A stretch of 64,000 nucleotides of DNA from Lunatimonas salinarum (GTDB lineage: Bacteria; Bacteroidota; Bacteroidia; Cytophagales; Cyclobacteriaceae): positions 308,025 to 372,024 of the forward strand of contig NZ_JACVCV010000004.1 of the NCBI RefSeq assembly GCF_017811155.1, read 5' to 3'. Positions within the stretch are counted from its first letter, which is position 1, and each line of letters begins with the position of its first letter. The notes under the pieces were generated by a model. The model did not search any database. It saw only the letters and a list, made by a program, of their open reading frames with translations, and was not told the origin of the DNA. A program made the translations under genes and the position numbers. This document shows, piece after piece, positions 36,257 through 44,088 of the stretch.

Positions 36257-36423
36257 AACCATGTTTCCTCTTATTTCGGGCAGACAAAACAAAAACAAAC
36301 GCAACTTTCGGTGTGTTTATGAGTTTAGATGTTCGGATTTTTGTATCATTATCCTTGAATTGCACGTTAAACCCTTACAGCGAAAAGTTAGCCCGACTGG
36401 ATTAGCCTATAATTAAAGCGAAT

Positions 36424-36909
36424 ATGTACGTTCCTTTTGAAGAAATGCCTTACTCTTCCCGGATTTGGATTTATCAAGCCGACCGGCCCTTTGCAAAGGA
36501 TGAAATCACTTGGATAGAAAATAAGCTGAAAGCTTTTTGTGATGGGTGGAATACCCACGGCCAACAGATGGCCACATCATTCGAGGTTCTGCTCAACCAA
36601 GTCATTGTCCTTTCCGTAGACGAACAAAGCTTGCCCGCAAGCGGATGTTCCATAGACAGTTCTGTCCGGGTGCTGAGGGAGATAGAAAACAAATTAAATC
36701 TAAACCTGCTTGACGCAGGCAAGATTGGCGTCATTCAACACGACAGACTCGCAGTCAGTAAGCTTGGCAGCGTAAAAGCAGAGGTACTTGCAGGTAATAT
36801 TCTTCCAGAATCAAAAGTGATAGACCCTACCGTCAGCAAAAAAGAAGATTTAATGGCCAATTGGATCATTTCGGCAAAAGACAGCTGGCTAAAACGGTAT
36901 TTTAATTGA
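36424..36909 (+). CDS. Conserved Bacteroidota protein of unknown function
   Basis: 161 residues, no signal peptide or membrane helix. Visible features: MPYSSRIWIYQADRPF, a region CDGWNTHGQQM and a segment ending LDAGKIGVIQHDRLAV, then a C-terminal WIISAKDSWLKRYF. The family is widespread in Bacteroidota and is often mislabelled as an ABC-transporter ATPase, though there is no P-loop here. Function unknown. It is 167 bp after the CCG protein and 43 bp before the PorE-like gene. Confidence 0.75.
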   Translation: MYVPFEEMPYSSRIWIYQADRPFAKDEITWIENKLKAFCDGWNTHGQQMATSFEVLLNQVIVLSVDEQSLPASGCSIDSSVRVLREIENKLNLNLLDAGKIGVIQHDRLAVSKLGSVKAEVLAGNILPESKVIDPTVSKKEDLMANWIISAKDSWLKRYFN

Positions 36910-36952
36910 TTTTACCTATAACTAAATAAGCGTCATTCAACACAGCCAACAC

Positions 36953-38878
36953 ATGAATCGCGGTTTTACCTTACTTATCATAGTTCTCATCCTTGCTACA
37001 GGCTGTAAGAGTTTAGAGCAAAAAGGAATTGGCCAATTCAGTGCCGGTGAATACCAACTTGCGATTGCTACATTTGGACAAGTATTGGAAAAAGAACCCG
37101 ACAACAAAGACGCAAACTATTACGTGGCAGAGAGCTACCGGTTGTCCAACCGAATCGAAAATTCCCTCCCCTACTACGAGAAGTTGCTGGAACAGGAGGA
37201 AACGTTTGAATCCTACTATCACAAAGGCCAAAGCCTCAAAAGCCAGGGCAAATACGACGAGGCCGCAGAAGCATTTAAGGCTTCCAAAGCCTTTACTCAA
37301 GATGACCGTCAGCAGGCACTCGCCGATAAGGAAATCCGAAACCTCGAATACACCGCTTCGATAGAACCCATTTGGCCCAACCACAAGTTAGAAAATTACG
37401 AACTTCTCAATACATCGGGCATTGACTACGCTCCGGTGGTGAGTGAAAACTACCTTTATTTCACCAGTTCCCGTGGAGGAGGCGGGATTTATTCTGCGGT
37501 AGGTCAAGGGTATACCAAGCTCTTTAGGGTTCGGGCGGATGGAATAAAAGTAGACGTGCAAAACATTCAGCCCATCCCCGAATTCAGAAATGAGCAGGGC
37601 CTAAATCAAGGTACCATTGCGATCAGTCCAGATGGAAATACCATGATTTATGCCAGAGGCAACTCTGCCAGTAAAAAGGATCTGCCAGATGTCAGCCTGT
37701 TTGCATCCTACTTTCGCGGAGGAGGCTTCACCGAGCCTATTTTCATGGCTTTAAATGAGGAACCAGAATTTTGGAATTCCACGCCGGCCTTTAGTTCCGA
37801 CGGTGAAACACTCTATTTCGCCTCCAACCGCCCGGGAGGTTATGGGGGGATAGATTTATACAAAGCCACTAAGGTAGCCAATGGTGATTTCGGAAATGTG
37901 CAAAACCTTGGGCCGGAAATAAACACCGCGGGAAACGACCTATTCCCTAGACCTATGCCAAACGGAGAATTTTACTTTTCCTCTGATGGGCACCCTGGAT
38001 TTGGCAAACTTGATATTTTCGTTGCGCATCAAGATGCCGGCAAGACGGTAATCAAAAACCTGGGCCCGAACATCAATTCAAGGGCTGATGACTTCGGGAT
38101 TTTCTTCACCGATTTCCCTAAAGAAGGGTTTCTTACCTCCAACAGGGAAGGCGGCAAGGGGGATGACGATATCTACTTTTTCCAGGACCTTACCCCTAAA
38201 CCGAAAGTGGTCAACGTGTTACTTAACGTGACGACCTTGGCCACTACGGAAAGTGGAGGGCAAGAAGTACTGCCCCAAGTCCGTGTGATGCTCTATGACC
38301 AAAATAACCAAAATATTGACGGTAATTTTTCCAATCAAAACGGACGCCTCAGATTCCAACTTGAGCCGGAACAGACCTACAGCATTATCGCCTCCAAAAA
38401 TGGCTACTTCAACAAAAGCTTTCGATACAGCACTAATGGCAAAACACCTCGACAGGAAGAGCTCATCCAAGAGGTGACCAACATAACCTTGGATACTGTG
38501 GTGGTATTGGATCCGCTTATCTTGGAGAAGGCTATTGTGTTGGAAAACATCTATTACGACCTAGACAAAGCCGATATTCGGCCTGATGCCGCATTGGAGC
38601 TTGATAAGCTGGTGCAGATACTAACCGACAACCCTCAGATCCGCATTGAACTAAGCTCGCATACCGATGCCCGTGCCAGCGACTCCTATAACGATGCGCT
38701 ATCCCAACGGCGGGCTGAATCGGCTGTTCAGTATTTGATCTCACAAGGAATCGATGCTGGAAGGCTAGAAGCCAAGGGGTACGGCAAGCGTCAGCTTATC
38801 ATCGAAAATGCACAGACAGAGGAGGAACATCAGGTGAACCGAAGGACAGAGTTCAAAGTCATAGAAATCACCCAATAA
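36953..38878 (+). CDS. TPR - PD40 - CRD - OmpA lipoprotein (PorE-like)
   Basis: 641 residues. A lipoprotein signal ends at ATGC (Cys18). Residues 20-135 are TPR-like repeats (YQLAIATFGQVLEKEPDN, YYEKLLEQEETFESYYHKG). Residues 150-410 contain PD40/WD40-like strands (FTSSRGGGG, ISPDGNTMIYA, FSSDGETLYFASNRPGGYGG, FYFSSDGHPGFGKLDIF). A carboxypeptidase-regulatory-like domain spans 415-510, and a C-terminal OmpA peptidoglycan-binding domain covers 525-641 (YYDLDKADIRP, LSSHTDARAS, NDALSQRRAESA, GYGKRQLI). This order equals that of PorE, which anchors the type IX secretion machinery to peptidoglycan. Orthology is inference; paralogues of the same layout are common. Confidence 0.82.
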   Translation: MNRGFTLLIIVLILATGCKSLEQKGIGQFSAGEYQLAIATFGQVLEKEPDNKDANYYVAESYRLSNRIENSLPYYEKLLEQEETFESYYHKGQSLKSQGKYDEAAEAFKASKAFTQDDRQQALADKEIRNLEYTASIEPIWPNHKLENYELLNTSGIDYAPVVSENYLYFTSSRGGGGIYSAVGQGYTKLFRVRADGIKVDVQNIQPIPEFRNEQGLNQGTIAISPDGNTMIYARGNSASKKDLPDVSLFASYFRGGGFTEPIFMALNEEPEFWNSTPAFSSDGETLYFASNRPGGYGGIDLYKATKVANGDFGNVQNLGPEINTAGNDLFPRPMPNGEFYFSSDGHPGFGKLDIFVAHQDAGKTVIKNLGPNINSRADDFGIFFTDFPKEGFLTSNREGGKGDDDIYFFQDLTPKPKVVNVLLNVTTLATTESGGQEVLPQVRVMLYDQNNQNIDGNFSNQNGRLRFQLEPEQTYSIIASKNGYFNKSFRYSTNGKTPRQEELIQEVTNITLDTVVVLDPLILEKAIVLENIYYDLDKADIRPDAALELDKLVQILTDNPQIRIELSSHTDARASDSYNDALSQRRAESAVQYLISQGIDAGRLEAKGYGKRQLIIENAQTEEEHQVNRRTEFKVIEITQ

Positions 38879-38884
38879 ATTGTT

Positions 38885-38892
38885 TACCTTTG
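38885..38892 (+). promoter_or_regulatory. -7 promoter box of purM
   Basis: TACCTTTG, an exact TAnnTTTG match, seven bases after the stop of the PorE-like gene. It overlaps the in-frame TTG at 38890, which therefore is not the start of purM; transcription would begin near 38899, about 20 nt before the ATG at 38920. Confidence 0.5.
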
Positions 38893-38919
38893 CCCGCTTA
38901 CCAGCAAAATACCCAGCTT

Positions 38920-40089
38920 ATGAACGACCGGTATATGCAAAGAGGCGTTTCGGCCTCCAAAGAAGATGTGCATCGGGCTATTTCGAAACTCGATAAGGGG
39001 ATTTTTCCGAAAGCATTTTGCAAAATCGTAGAAGATGTGCTTGGTAATGACCCCGACTACTGTAACGTCATGCATGCCGACGGAGCCGGTACCAAATCCT
39101 CTCTTGCCTACCTATATTGGAAAGAAACCGGCGACTTAAGCGTGTGGAAAGGCATTGCACAGGATGCCATCATCATGAATACAGACGACCTACTTTGTGT
39201 AGGTGCGGTAAACAACATCCTGGTCTCTTCGACTATAGGCAGGAACAAGAACCTCATTCCCGGGGAAGTCATCTCTGCTATCATCAATGGCACCGAGGAG
39301 GTGCTCCAAATGCTACGCGACCACGGTGTTCATGCCATTCTCACGGGCGGCGAAACCGCCGATGTGGGGGATTTGGTCCGAACCATCATCGTAGACAGTA
39401 CGGTTACCTGCCGTATGCGCAAGGAGGAAGTAATCTCCAACGACCGCATTCAAGCCGGTGATGTCATTGTGGGATTGGCTTCCTATGGGCAGGCCTCCTA
39501 CGAGCAAGAATACAATGGAGGCATGGGCAGCAATGGCCTTACCTCCGCACGCCACGATGTATTTGGCCATGAAATCAAACAAAGGTACCCGGAAAGTTTT
39601 GACCCGTTGGTTCCGGAAGCGTTGATATACAGCGGTAGTTTCGGTCTTACGGATCCCGCACCAGGCACACCCTTGGATATGGGCAAGTTGGTTCTATCTC
39701 CTACCCGCACCTATGCGCCCATTATGGTAGAAATTCTAAAATCGCTTCGGACGCAACTGCATGGGGTTGTCCATTGCAGTGGTGGAGCGCAAACGAAAGT
39801 GCTGCACTTCGTGGAGGATCTCCATATTGTTAAAGATAATTTATTGGAGATTCCCCCGCTTTTTAAGTTTATCCAAGCGCAGAGTGGTACAGACTGGAAA
39901 GAAATGTACAAGGTATTCAACATGGGACACCGGATGGAGCTTTATCTGTCAGAAACATACGCAGAAGAAGTGATTGCCATCTCCAAGTCCTTTGGCGTAG
40001 ATGCACAGGTCGTGGGATACGTCCAAGATGGCAAAGGGCAAACCCTTACACTAAAAAGCCCTCACGGTACATTTCACTATGAGGGGTAG
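38920..40089 (+). CDS. purM: Phosphoribosylformylglycinamidine cyclo-ligase, Bacteroidota form (AIR synthase)
   Basis: 389 residues from ATG 38920. The enzyme makes aminoimidazole ribotide from FGAM with ATP, in purine synthesis. The AIR-synthase signature is visible: HADGAGTKSSLAYLYWKE near residue 45, DAIIMNTDDLLCVGA, ILTGGETADVGDLVRT, GLASYGQAS and the C-terminal CSGGAQTKVLHFVEDLHI and FNMGHRMELYL. Longer than the ~345-residue E. coli PurM, as usual in this phylum. A promoter box overlaps an upstream TTG, supporting the ATG start. Confidence 0.9.
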   Translation: MNDRYMQRGVSASKEDVHRAISKLDKGIFPKAFCKIVEDVLGNDPDYCNVMHADGAGTKSSLAYLYWKETGDLSVWKGIAQDAIIMNTDDLLCVGAVNNILVSSTIGRNKNLIPGEVISAIINGTEEVLQMLRDHGVHAILTGGETADVGDLVRTIIVDSTVTCRMRKEEVISNDRIQAGDVIVGLASYGQASYEQEYNGGMGSNGLTSARHDVFGHEIKQRYPESFDPLVPEALIYSGSFGLTDPAPGTPLDMGKLVLSPTRTYAPIMVEILKSLRTQLHGVVHCSGGAQTKVLHFVEDLHIVKDNLLEIPPLFKFIQAQSGTDWKEMYKVFNMGHRMELYLSETYAEEVIAISKSFGVDAQVVGYVQDGKGQTLTLKSPHGTFHYEG

Positions 40090-40116
40090 CCATAAATCCT
40101 TTCTAAGATAGCAAGC

Positions 40117-41454
40117 ATGCTGCCAAAGGTACTAAAATCAATTGCAGCTATTACCTTACTGCTCCTTGGACTACTTTTCGCCACAGTGACCGTGGTAGAC
40201 TGGACCCCGTACGAGGAAACTGCCTACTACAAAAACACCAACCAATCCATCGAAAATTTAGCTTGGAACCGTTCGGATACCGGATTCTTACTAGCAGGAT
40301 GGGCGAAAGAAAACATCACTCCAGATGTCCCTAAGCCCTTAATACCCTACAAACCTAGGGGGAACTATGAGTTTGTGTTGGACAGCAGCTACGTACGCAC
40401 GATCATCGTAGGAAACGGCACCAACCACATCGCATTTGTAAATTATGAGATCCTTTTCGTGCATCCCTATTTGGCTGGGATTGTTCGAGACCGGGTTAGG
40501 CAAAGCAATCCCGCATTGAATCAATTGTATTTTACGACCACCCACACCCACAGTGGTTACGGGGGGTTTTCTCCCGGACTTATCGGAAAACTCACCATGG
40601 GCGGTTTTGATGAGCAAGTCATTCAACTTTTAGCCGATCGCACCATCCAAAGTCTCCAACAAGCTTGGAATTCCATGGATACCGTTCGACTGGGCTATAA
40701 GAAAACCAATGCAGAAGACTTTGTCACAAACCGCCTGATTGCAACGGATCCGGTAGACCCTTATATCCGACTACTTCAGGTAGAAAAAGTCTCCGGAGAA
40801 ACCTGCCAACTAACCACGTATAGTGCCCATTCCACTTTGCTACCAGGTAAATTCATGGGATTATCGGGTGATTATCCCCACTATTTCAACTTGCTTAGGG
40901 AATCCGAAGTGGACTTTTCCCTGTTTGCATCAGGCACCGTCGGCAGCCATAGACCCAAAAGCCTTGGCTCCAATCCGGAAGGTGTGAAAAAATACGCCTT
41001 CAAGCTAGATTCGTTGATTCGAGCAGATACATTGCCCATTGCCGTCCAATCGAACTCCCTTCTTGCTTTTGCTAAAGTACCGGTGGAATTGAGAGATTCC
41101 CATTTTCGGATTGCCGACAACTTACGTATAAGGCCTTGGCTTTTCAACCTGCTTTATGGAGACAGCCCTGCACATATGGATGTGATCCGTCTAGGAGATA
41201 ACCTGTTTATTTCTTCAAGCGGAGAAATATCCGGCGTATTCTTGGAGCCTTGGGATAGCCTGGCAGCAACAGAGGGATTAAATCTGATTGTCACCTGCTT
41301 CAACGGGGGCTATATCGGATACATCACTCCAGATGAATATTATCACGAGAACCTATATGAGGTAAGAGACATGAATTTTTTCGGACCCTACAATGGTGCT
41401 TACCACAGCGAACTTTTTACCCGCCTAATAAAAAAAAGTGCCGAACTTGACTAG
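40117..41454 (+). CDS. Neutral/alkaline ceramidase-like protein
   Basis: 445 residues. An N-terminal hydrophobic segment (8-30) serves as signal or anchor. The ceramidase-family N-terminal domain is recognised by GWAKENITPD, ...IAFVNYEILFVH and TTTHTHSGYGGF. The usual second part has the nucleophile motif GDVSPN; here the equivalent segment reads ASGTVGSHRPKS, and the C-terminal immunoglobulin-like domain is missing. It may therefore act on another amide or ester. Stop overlaps the convergent PNPOx-like gene by 4 bp. It lies 27 bp after purM. Confidence 0.75.
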   Translation: MLPKVLKSIAAITLLLLGLLFATVTVVDWTPYEETAYYKNTNQSIENLAWNRSDTGFLLAGWAKENITPDVPKPLIPYKPRGNYEFVLDSSYVRTIIVGNGTNHIAFVNYEILFVHPYLAGIVRDRVRQSNPALNQLYFTTTHTHSGYGGFSPGLIGKLTMGGFDEQVIQLLADRTIQSLQQAWNSMDTVRLGYKKTNAEDFVTNRLIATDPVDPYIRLLQVEKVSGETCQLTTYSAHSTLLPGKFMGLSGDYPHYFNLLRESEVDFSLFASGTVGSHRPKSLGSNPEGVKKYAFKLDSLIRADTLPIAVQSNSLLAFAKVPVELRDSHFRIADNLRIRPWLFNLLYGDSPAHMDVIRLGDNLFISSSGEISGVFLEPWDSLAATEGLNLIVTCFNGGYIGYITPDEYYHENLYEVRDMNFFGPYNGAYHSELFTRLIKKSAELD

Positions 41455-42014
41455 GGTGCTAGCCAGTAACTGCGCCAATCACCGCCTTCTCGTTCAAATC
41501 CAGCCCGAATATGGTCAAAACCACTCAATTGCATTACATCCAGCTTATCGGCAAAGACCTCTACGACAGTAAAAAACCGATCATCAATAGATTCCGGCCA
41601 AATATGTGCTTCACTAGGATGGCCAATTCGATGGCCCGGATGGATCAGAGGACCGTATGCCTTTCTTGCCTCCCGTGGAATGCTCTCCCAAAAAAGCGCC
41701 GATGTATCATCCTGATGGTGAACCGTTGCCTTTCCCTTTACCCGAACCTGCACACGCTTCCCGGGATCGTAAAATAAAAGAGCTACTTGGGACTTTGCCA
41801 TCAACTGACCTACCTTAGAGGATCTGGAATCGGTGAAAAATGAAAAGATAAAGTTCTCGGAAAACTTTCGCAGCACCACATAGCGTGATTCCGAGCCGTA
41901 GGTGGTTAGTGGAAAAAAACGAAAAGGGTGATTCGCATCCAGTGCTCCCTCCCTCAATTCTCCTTTTACGCGCTGAAAAACATCGTCCAGCGAAGTGTGT
42001 ATATCAAATAGCAT
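41451..42014 (-). CDS. Pyridoxamine 5'-phosphate oxidase-like flavoprotein
   Basis: 187 residues from ATG 42014; an upstream TTG at 42026 would add four residues. The split-barrel FMN fold is suggested by FRFFPLTTYGSESRYVVLRKFS, FFTDSRSSKVGQL, VALLFYDPGKRVQVRVKGKATVH, and the C-terminal WPESIDDRFFTVVEVFADKLDVMQLSG with GGDWRSYWLAP. The N-terminal part lacks the PdxH substrate residues in recognisable form, so this is a member of the broad PNPOx-like group (Alr4036/heme-iron-utilisation type) and not the biosynthetic enzyme. Confidence 0.78.
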   Translation of the reverse strand: MLFDIHTSLDDVFQRVKGELREGALDANHPFRFFPLTTYGSESRYVVLRKFSENFIFSFFTDSRSSKVGQLMAKSQVALLFYDPGKRVQVRVKGKATVHHQDDTSALFWESIPREARKAYGPLIHPGHRIGHPSEAHIWPESIDDRFFTVVEVFADKLDVMQLSGFDHIRAGFEREGGDWRSYWLAP

Positions 42015-42127
42015 CACGTCCCTCAATTTGAAATAAGCAGGTACCGATACCTGCCACTAGTCCCTAAATGTAGTTAGCTTTGTCGAATGGTTTGCCGCTA
42101 GCGCAGAAATAATTCCTATCGCACTTG

Positions 42128-42610
42128 TTATTTAAGTCTACTGATTAGATTTACCAATCCGCTTTCGTCTAGCTCACCTTCATGGAAAAAACGAGTCCCA
42201 TCCGACTGAACAAAAAGGGTAGCTGGAATCGCTCCTGACCAATCCTTACTCACCTTCTCTATCCAACTGTTAAAATCCACATCGCTCAGTAAAAATACCG
42301 GCGCCTTGATCGCCCTGCGTTCGATAAACGAATTTACACGCTCGGGTCTCCTCCCGTCATCCAAAGAGATAAAAACAAGGTCTACATCGGGGTAATCGCC
42401 ATTTACCTTTTCAAAGGCGGGCATTTCTTTCACACAAGGTGCGCACCAAGTGGCCCAAAAATTATAAATAACCAATTTTTCCGAAGGTCTGCCCGCCATC
42501 TGTTCAAATTCCTCAAACGAAATAATCTGGACGCTATCTGCGGTATCTGATGGAGGCATCATACTGCTAAAAACAATCGATAGCCACCACATGTGCACAA
42601 GTATAATCAT
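42128..42610 (-). CDS. TlpA/ResA-type thiol-disulfide oxidoreductase
   Basis: 160 residues with a short N-terminal hydrophobic stretch for export. The thioredoxin fold has the active site WATWCAPCVKEMP and later SLDDGRRPERV, VFLLSDVDFNS and the cis-Pro region GAIPATLFV. TlpA-type proteins keep periplasmic or lipid-linked thiols reduced. The gene stands alone between PNPOx-like and TIM-barrel genes, and no cytochrome maturation gene is adjacent. Confidence 0.85.
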   Translation of the reverse strand: MIILVHMWWLSIVFSSMMPPSDTADSVQIISFEEFEQMAGRPSEKLVIYNFWATWCAPCVKEMPAFEKVNGDYPDVDLVFISLDDGRRPERVNSFIERRAIKAPVFLLSDVDFNSWIEKVSKDWSGAIPATLFVQSDGTRFFHEGELDESGLVNLISRLK

Positions 42611-42709
42611 AGGATAAAACTAGGTAATTGCAGGAAAAAGGGTGCATTTGGGAAACAAACACACCCGAGAATACGAAAAGAGACGTAAGAGGTTGTGATG
42701 ACGCTCCGA

Positions 42710-43555
42710 TTACTCCTTTAAAATTTGATTGATGTAGCGAACGCTCTGCGGGATTTGACTAACCGATCGGGAAGATTCATCTTCAATGATCAGGTATTCC
42801 ACACCGTTCATTTTTGCCTGACGGATAATTCCTGCAATATCAATATCTCCCGTCCCCAGTACTACATTGGTTTCCACATCTCCCGTCCCGTCAGTGGTAC
42901 CAGCCGTTCCCGATTTACGATCCTTCATATGTAACAGCGGAAACTTCGCAGGGTGCTTTCTAAGTAAGCCCAGCGGATCTCCTCCACCCATTTTGACCCA
43001 AAAAATATCCATTTGAAAATCGAAATCACGGGCGGACTGAATCATGTAATCAAACAGGGTTCCGTCGCCATGTGGTTTGAATTCGTAGCCGTGTGGATGA
43101 TAGCAAAAGGTAAGCCCCGCATCCTTCACAAGCTTACCCGCTGCGTTGAATACCTCGACTGCATTCTTTGCATCGTCCATACCAAATTTTCCGGAAGCAT
43201 GGGGAACCCAAAAGGTCACGATGTACTTTGCCCCAAAAGCTTTCGCACGCTCGATAACCGCCTTTGGATTGTCCCGCATCTCCTCAAAGGATCCACCTAT
43301 AGAAACCATTTTCAGCCCATTGCGGTGCAGTAGGTCTTGGTAATCTTGGTCTGACATTCCATACGTACCTCCTCCCTCAATGTACCGTATCCCCCATTGA
43401 TTGATAATTTCATGGTACCGCTCCACGTCTATTTTCATTTGATTTCGGAGACTGTAGAGCTGAAGGGCAATTTCTTGGGCATTCACCATAAGCGATAATC
43501 CTGAAATCAGGTAAACAAGCAAAAAAGAACTGATTTTTGACAGGTAACAAGCCAT
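42710..43555 (-). CDS. Exported xylose-isomerase-like TIM-barrel protein (sugar phosphate isomerase/epimerase family)
   Basis: 281 residues with a signal peptide ending MVNAQ. The mature part is a TIM barrel of the AP-endonuclease-2/xylose-isomerase-like family: ALQLYSLRN, RYIEGGGTYG, GLKMVSIGGSFEEM, FCYHPHGYEF, DFQMDIFWVKMGGGDP, FPLLHMKDRKSG and YLIIEDESS. Metal ligands Glu, Asp and His of the barrel are visible in these strands. Exported members are common in Bacteroidota and are implicated in handling keto-sugars; substrate unknown. It is 14 bp after the small exported protein gene and could be co-transcribed with it. Confidence 0.84.
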   Translation of the reverse strand: MACYLSKISSFLLVYLISGLSLMVNAQEIALQLYSLRNQMKIDVERYHEIINQWGIRYIEGGGTYGMSDQDYQDLLHRNGLKMVSIGGSFEEMRDNPKAVIERAKAFGAKYIVTFWVPHASGKFGMDDAKNAVEVFNAAGKLVKDAGLTFCYHPHGYEFKPHGDGTLFDYMIQSARDFDFQMDIFWVKMGGGDPLGLLRKHPAKFPLLHMKDRKSGTAGTTDGTGDVETNVVLGTGDIDIAGIIRQAKMNGVEYLIIEDESSRSVSQIPQSVRYINQILKE

Positions 43556-43569
43556 AGGTCAATGATTGG

Positions 43570-43911
43570 CTATTTTTCCTTGAATCGATCCACTACGTAT
43601 AAAAACAAGTTGAATGAAAGCGTGGATTTCGTCTCTGACTTTACACCCTTTTCATCTACTTCAGAGGTTTTTCTATACCCACTTAGATCCCTTTCCTCTT
43701 CGACAACTGGCTCGTCGACCTTCCGAGGCACGTGGTAATCTGTCGTTACCTTTTCCCTCATTAAAACGGATTCCGTGCTTTTCACTGCCTCGGCAAATGG
43801 TCTCTCCTTATCCGATTGTGCTTGAACGAACGTTGATTGAAAAAAACAAAGACAAACAGCCAGTCCTGCGACGGTAAAAACTTTTGAGACTAGATTGCTA
43901 CCTGACTGCAT
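43570..43911 (-). CDS. Small exported protein of unknown function
   Basis: 113 residues with a signal peptide ending TFVQAQ (about 32). The mature part is charged and acidic/basic mixed (KVDEPVVEEERDLSGYRKTSEVDEKGVKSETKSTLSF) and ends in FNLFLYVVDRFKEK, which could be one short amphipathic strand or helix. No family recognised. It lies 14 bp before the TIM-barrel gene. Confidence 0.55.
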   Translation of the reverse strand: MQSGSNLVSKVFTVAGLAVCLCFFQSTFVQAQSDKERPFAEAVKSTESVLMREKVTTDYHVPRKVDEPVVEEERDLSGYRKTSEVDEKGVKSETKSTLSFNLFLYVVDRFKEK

Positions 43912-44047
43912 ACGAAAGCGATTTGATGCCTAATCAACGGTTTCTTGTTCCGTAAATTTAAGGAAAACAATATATTAATCAAAAAAACGGGTGGTTTGTT
44001 TCGAAATTTTCAACAAACCTGAGCGCTAAGGCAACCCAAATTTTTAG

Positions 44048-44055
44048 TAATTTTG
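44048..44055 (+). promoter_or_regulatory. -7 promoter box of murF-alr
   Basis: TAATTTTG matches TAnnTTTG. The ATG at 44089 lies 33 bp downstream of the box, giving a leader of about 25 nt. No -33 element is visible at the normal spacing. Confidence 0.45.
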
Positions 44056-44088
44056 AGTGGTTGCTGAAAGAAAAGTAAAAATCTACGC

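Noticed and set aside
36318-36404. 28-codon frame (MSLDVRIFV...) in the gap before the conserved unknown gene
   Set aside because: It is too short, with no promoter box, hydrophobic helix or conserved motif to support it.
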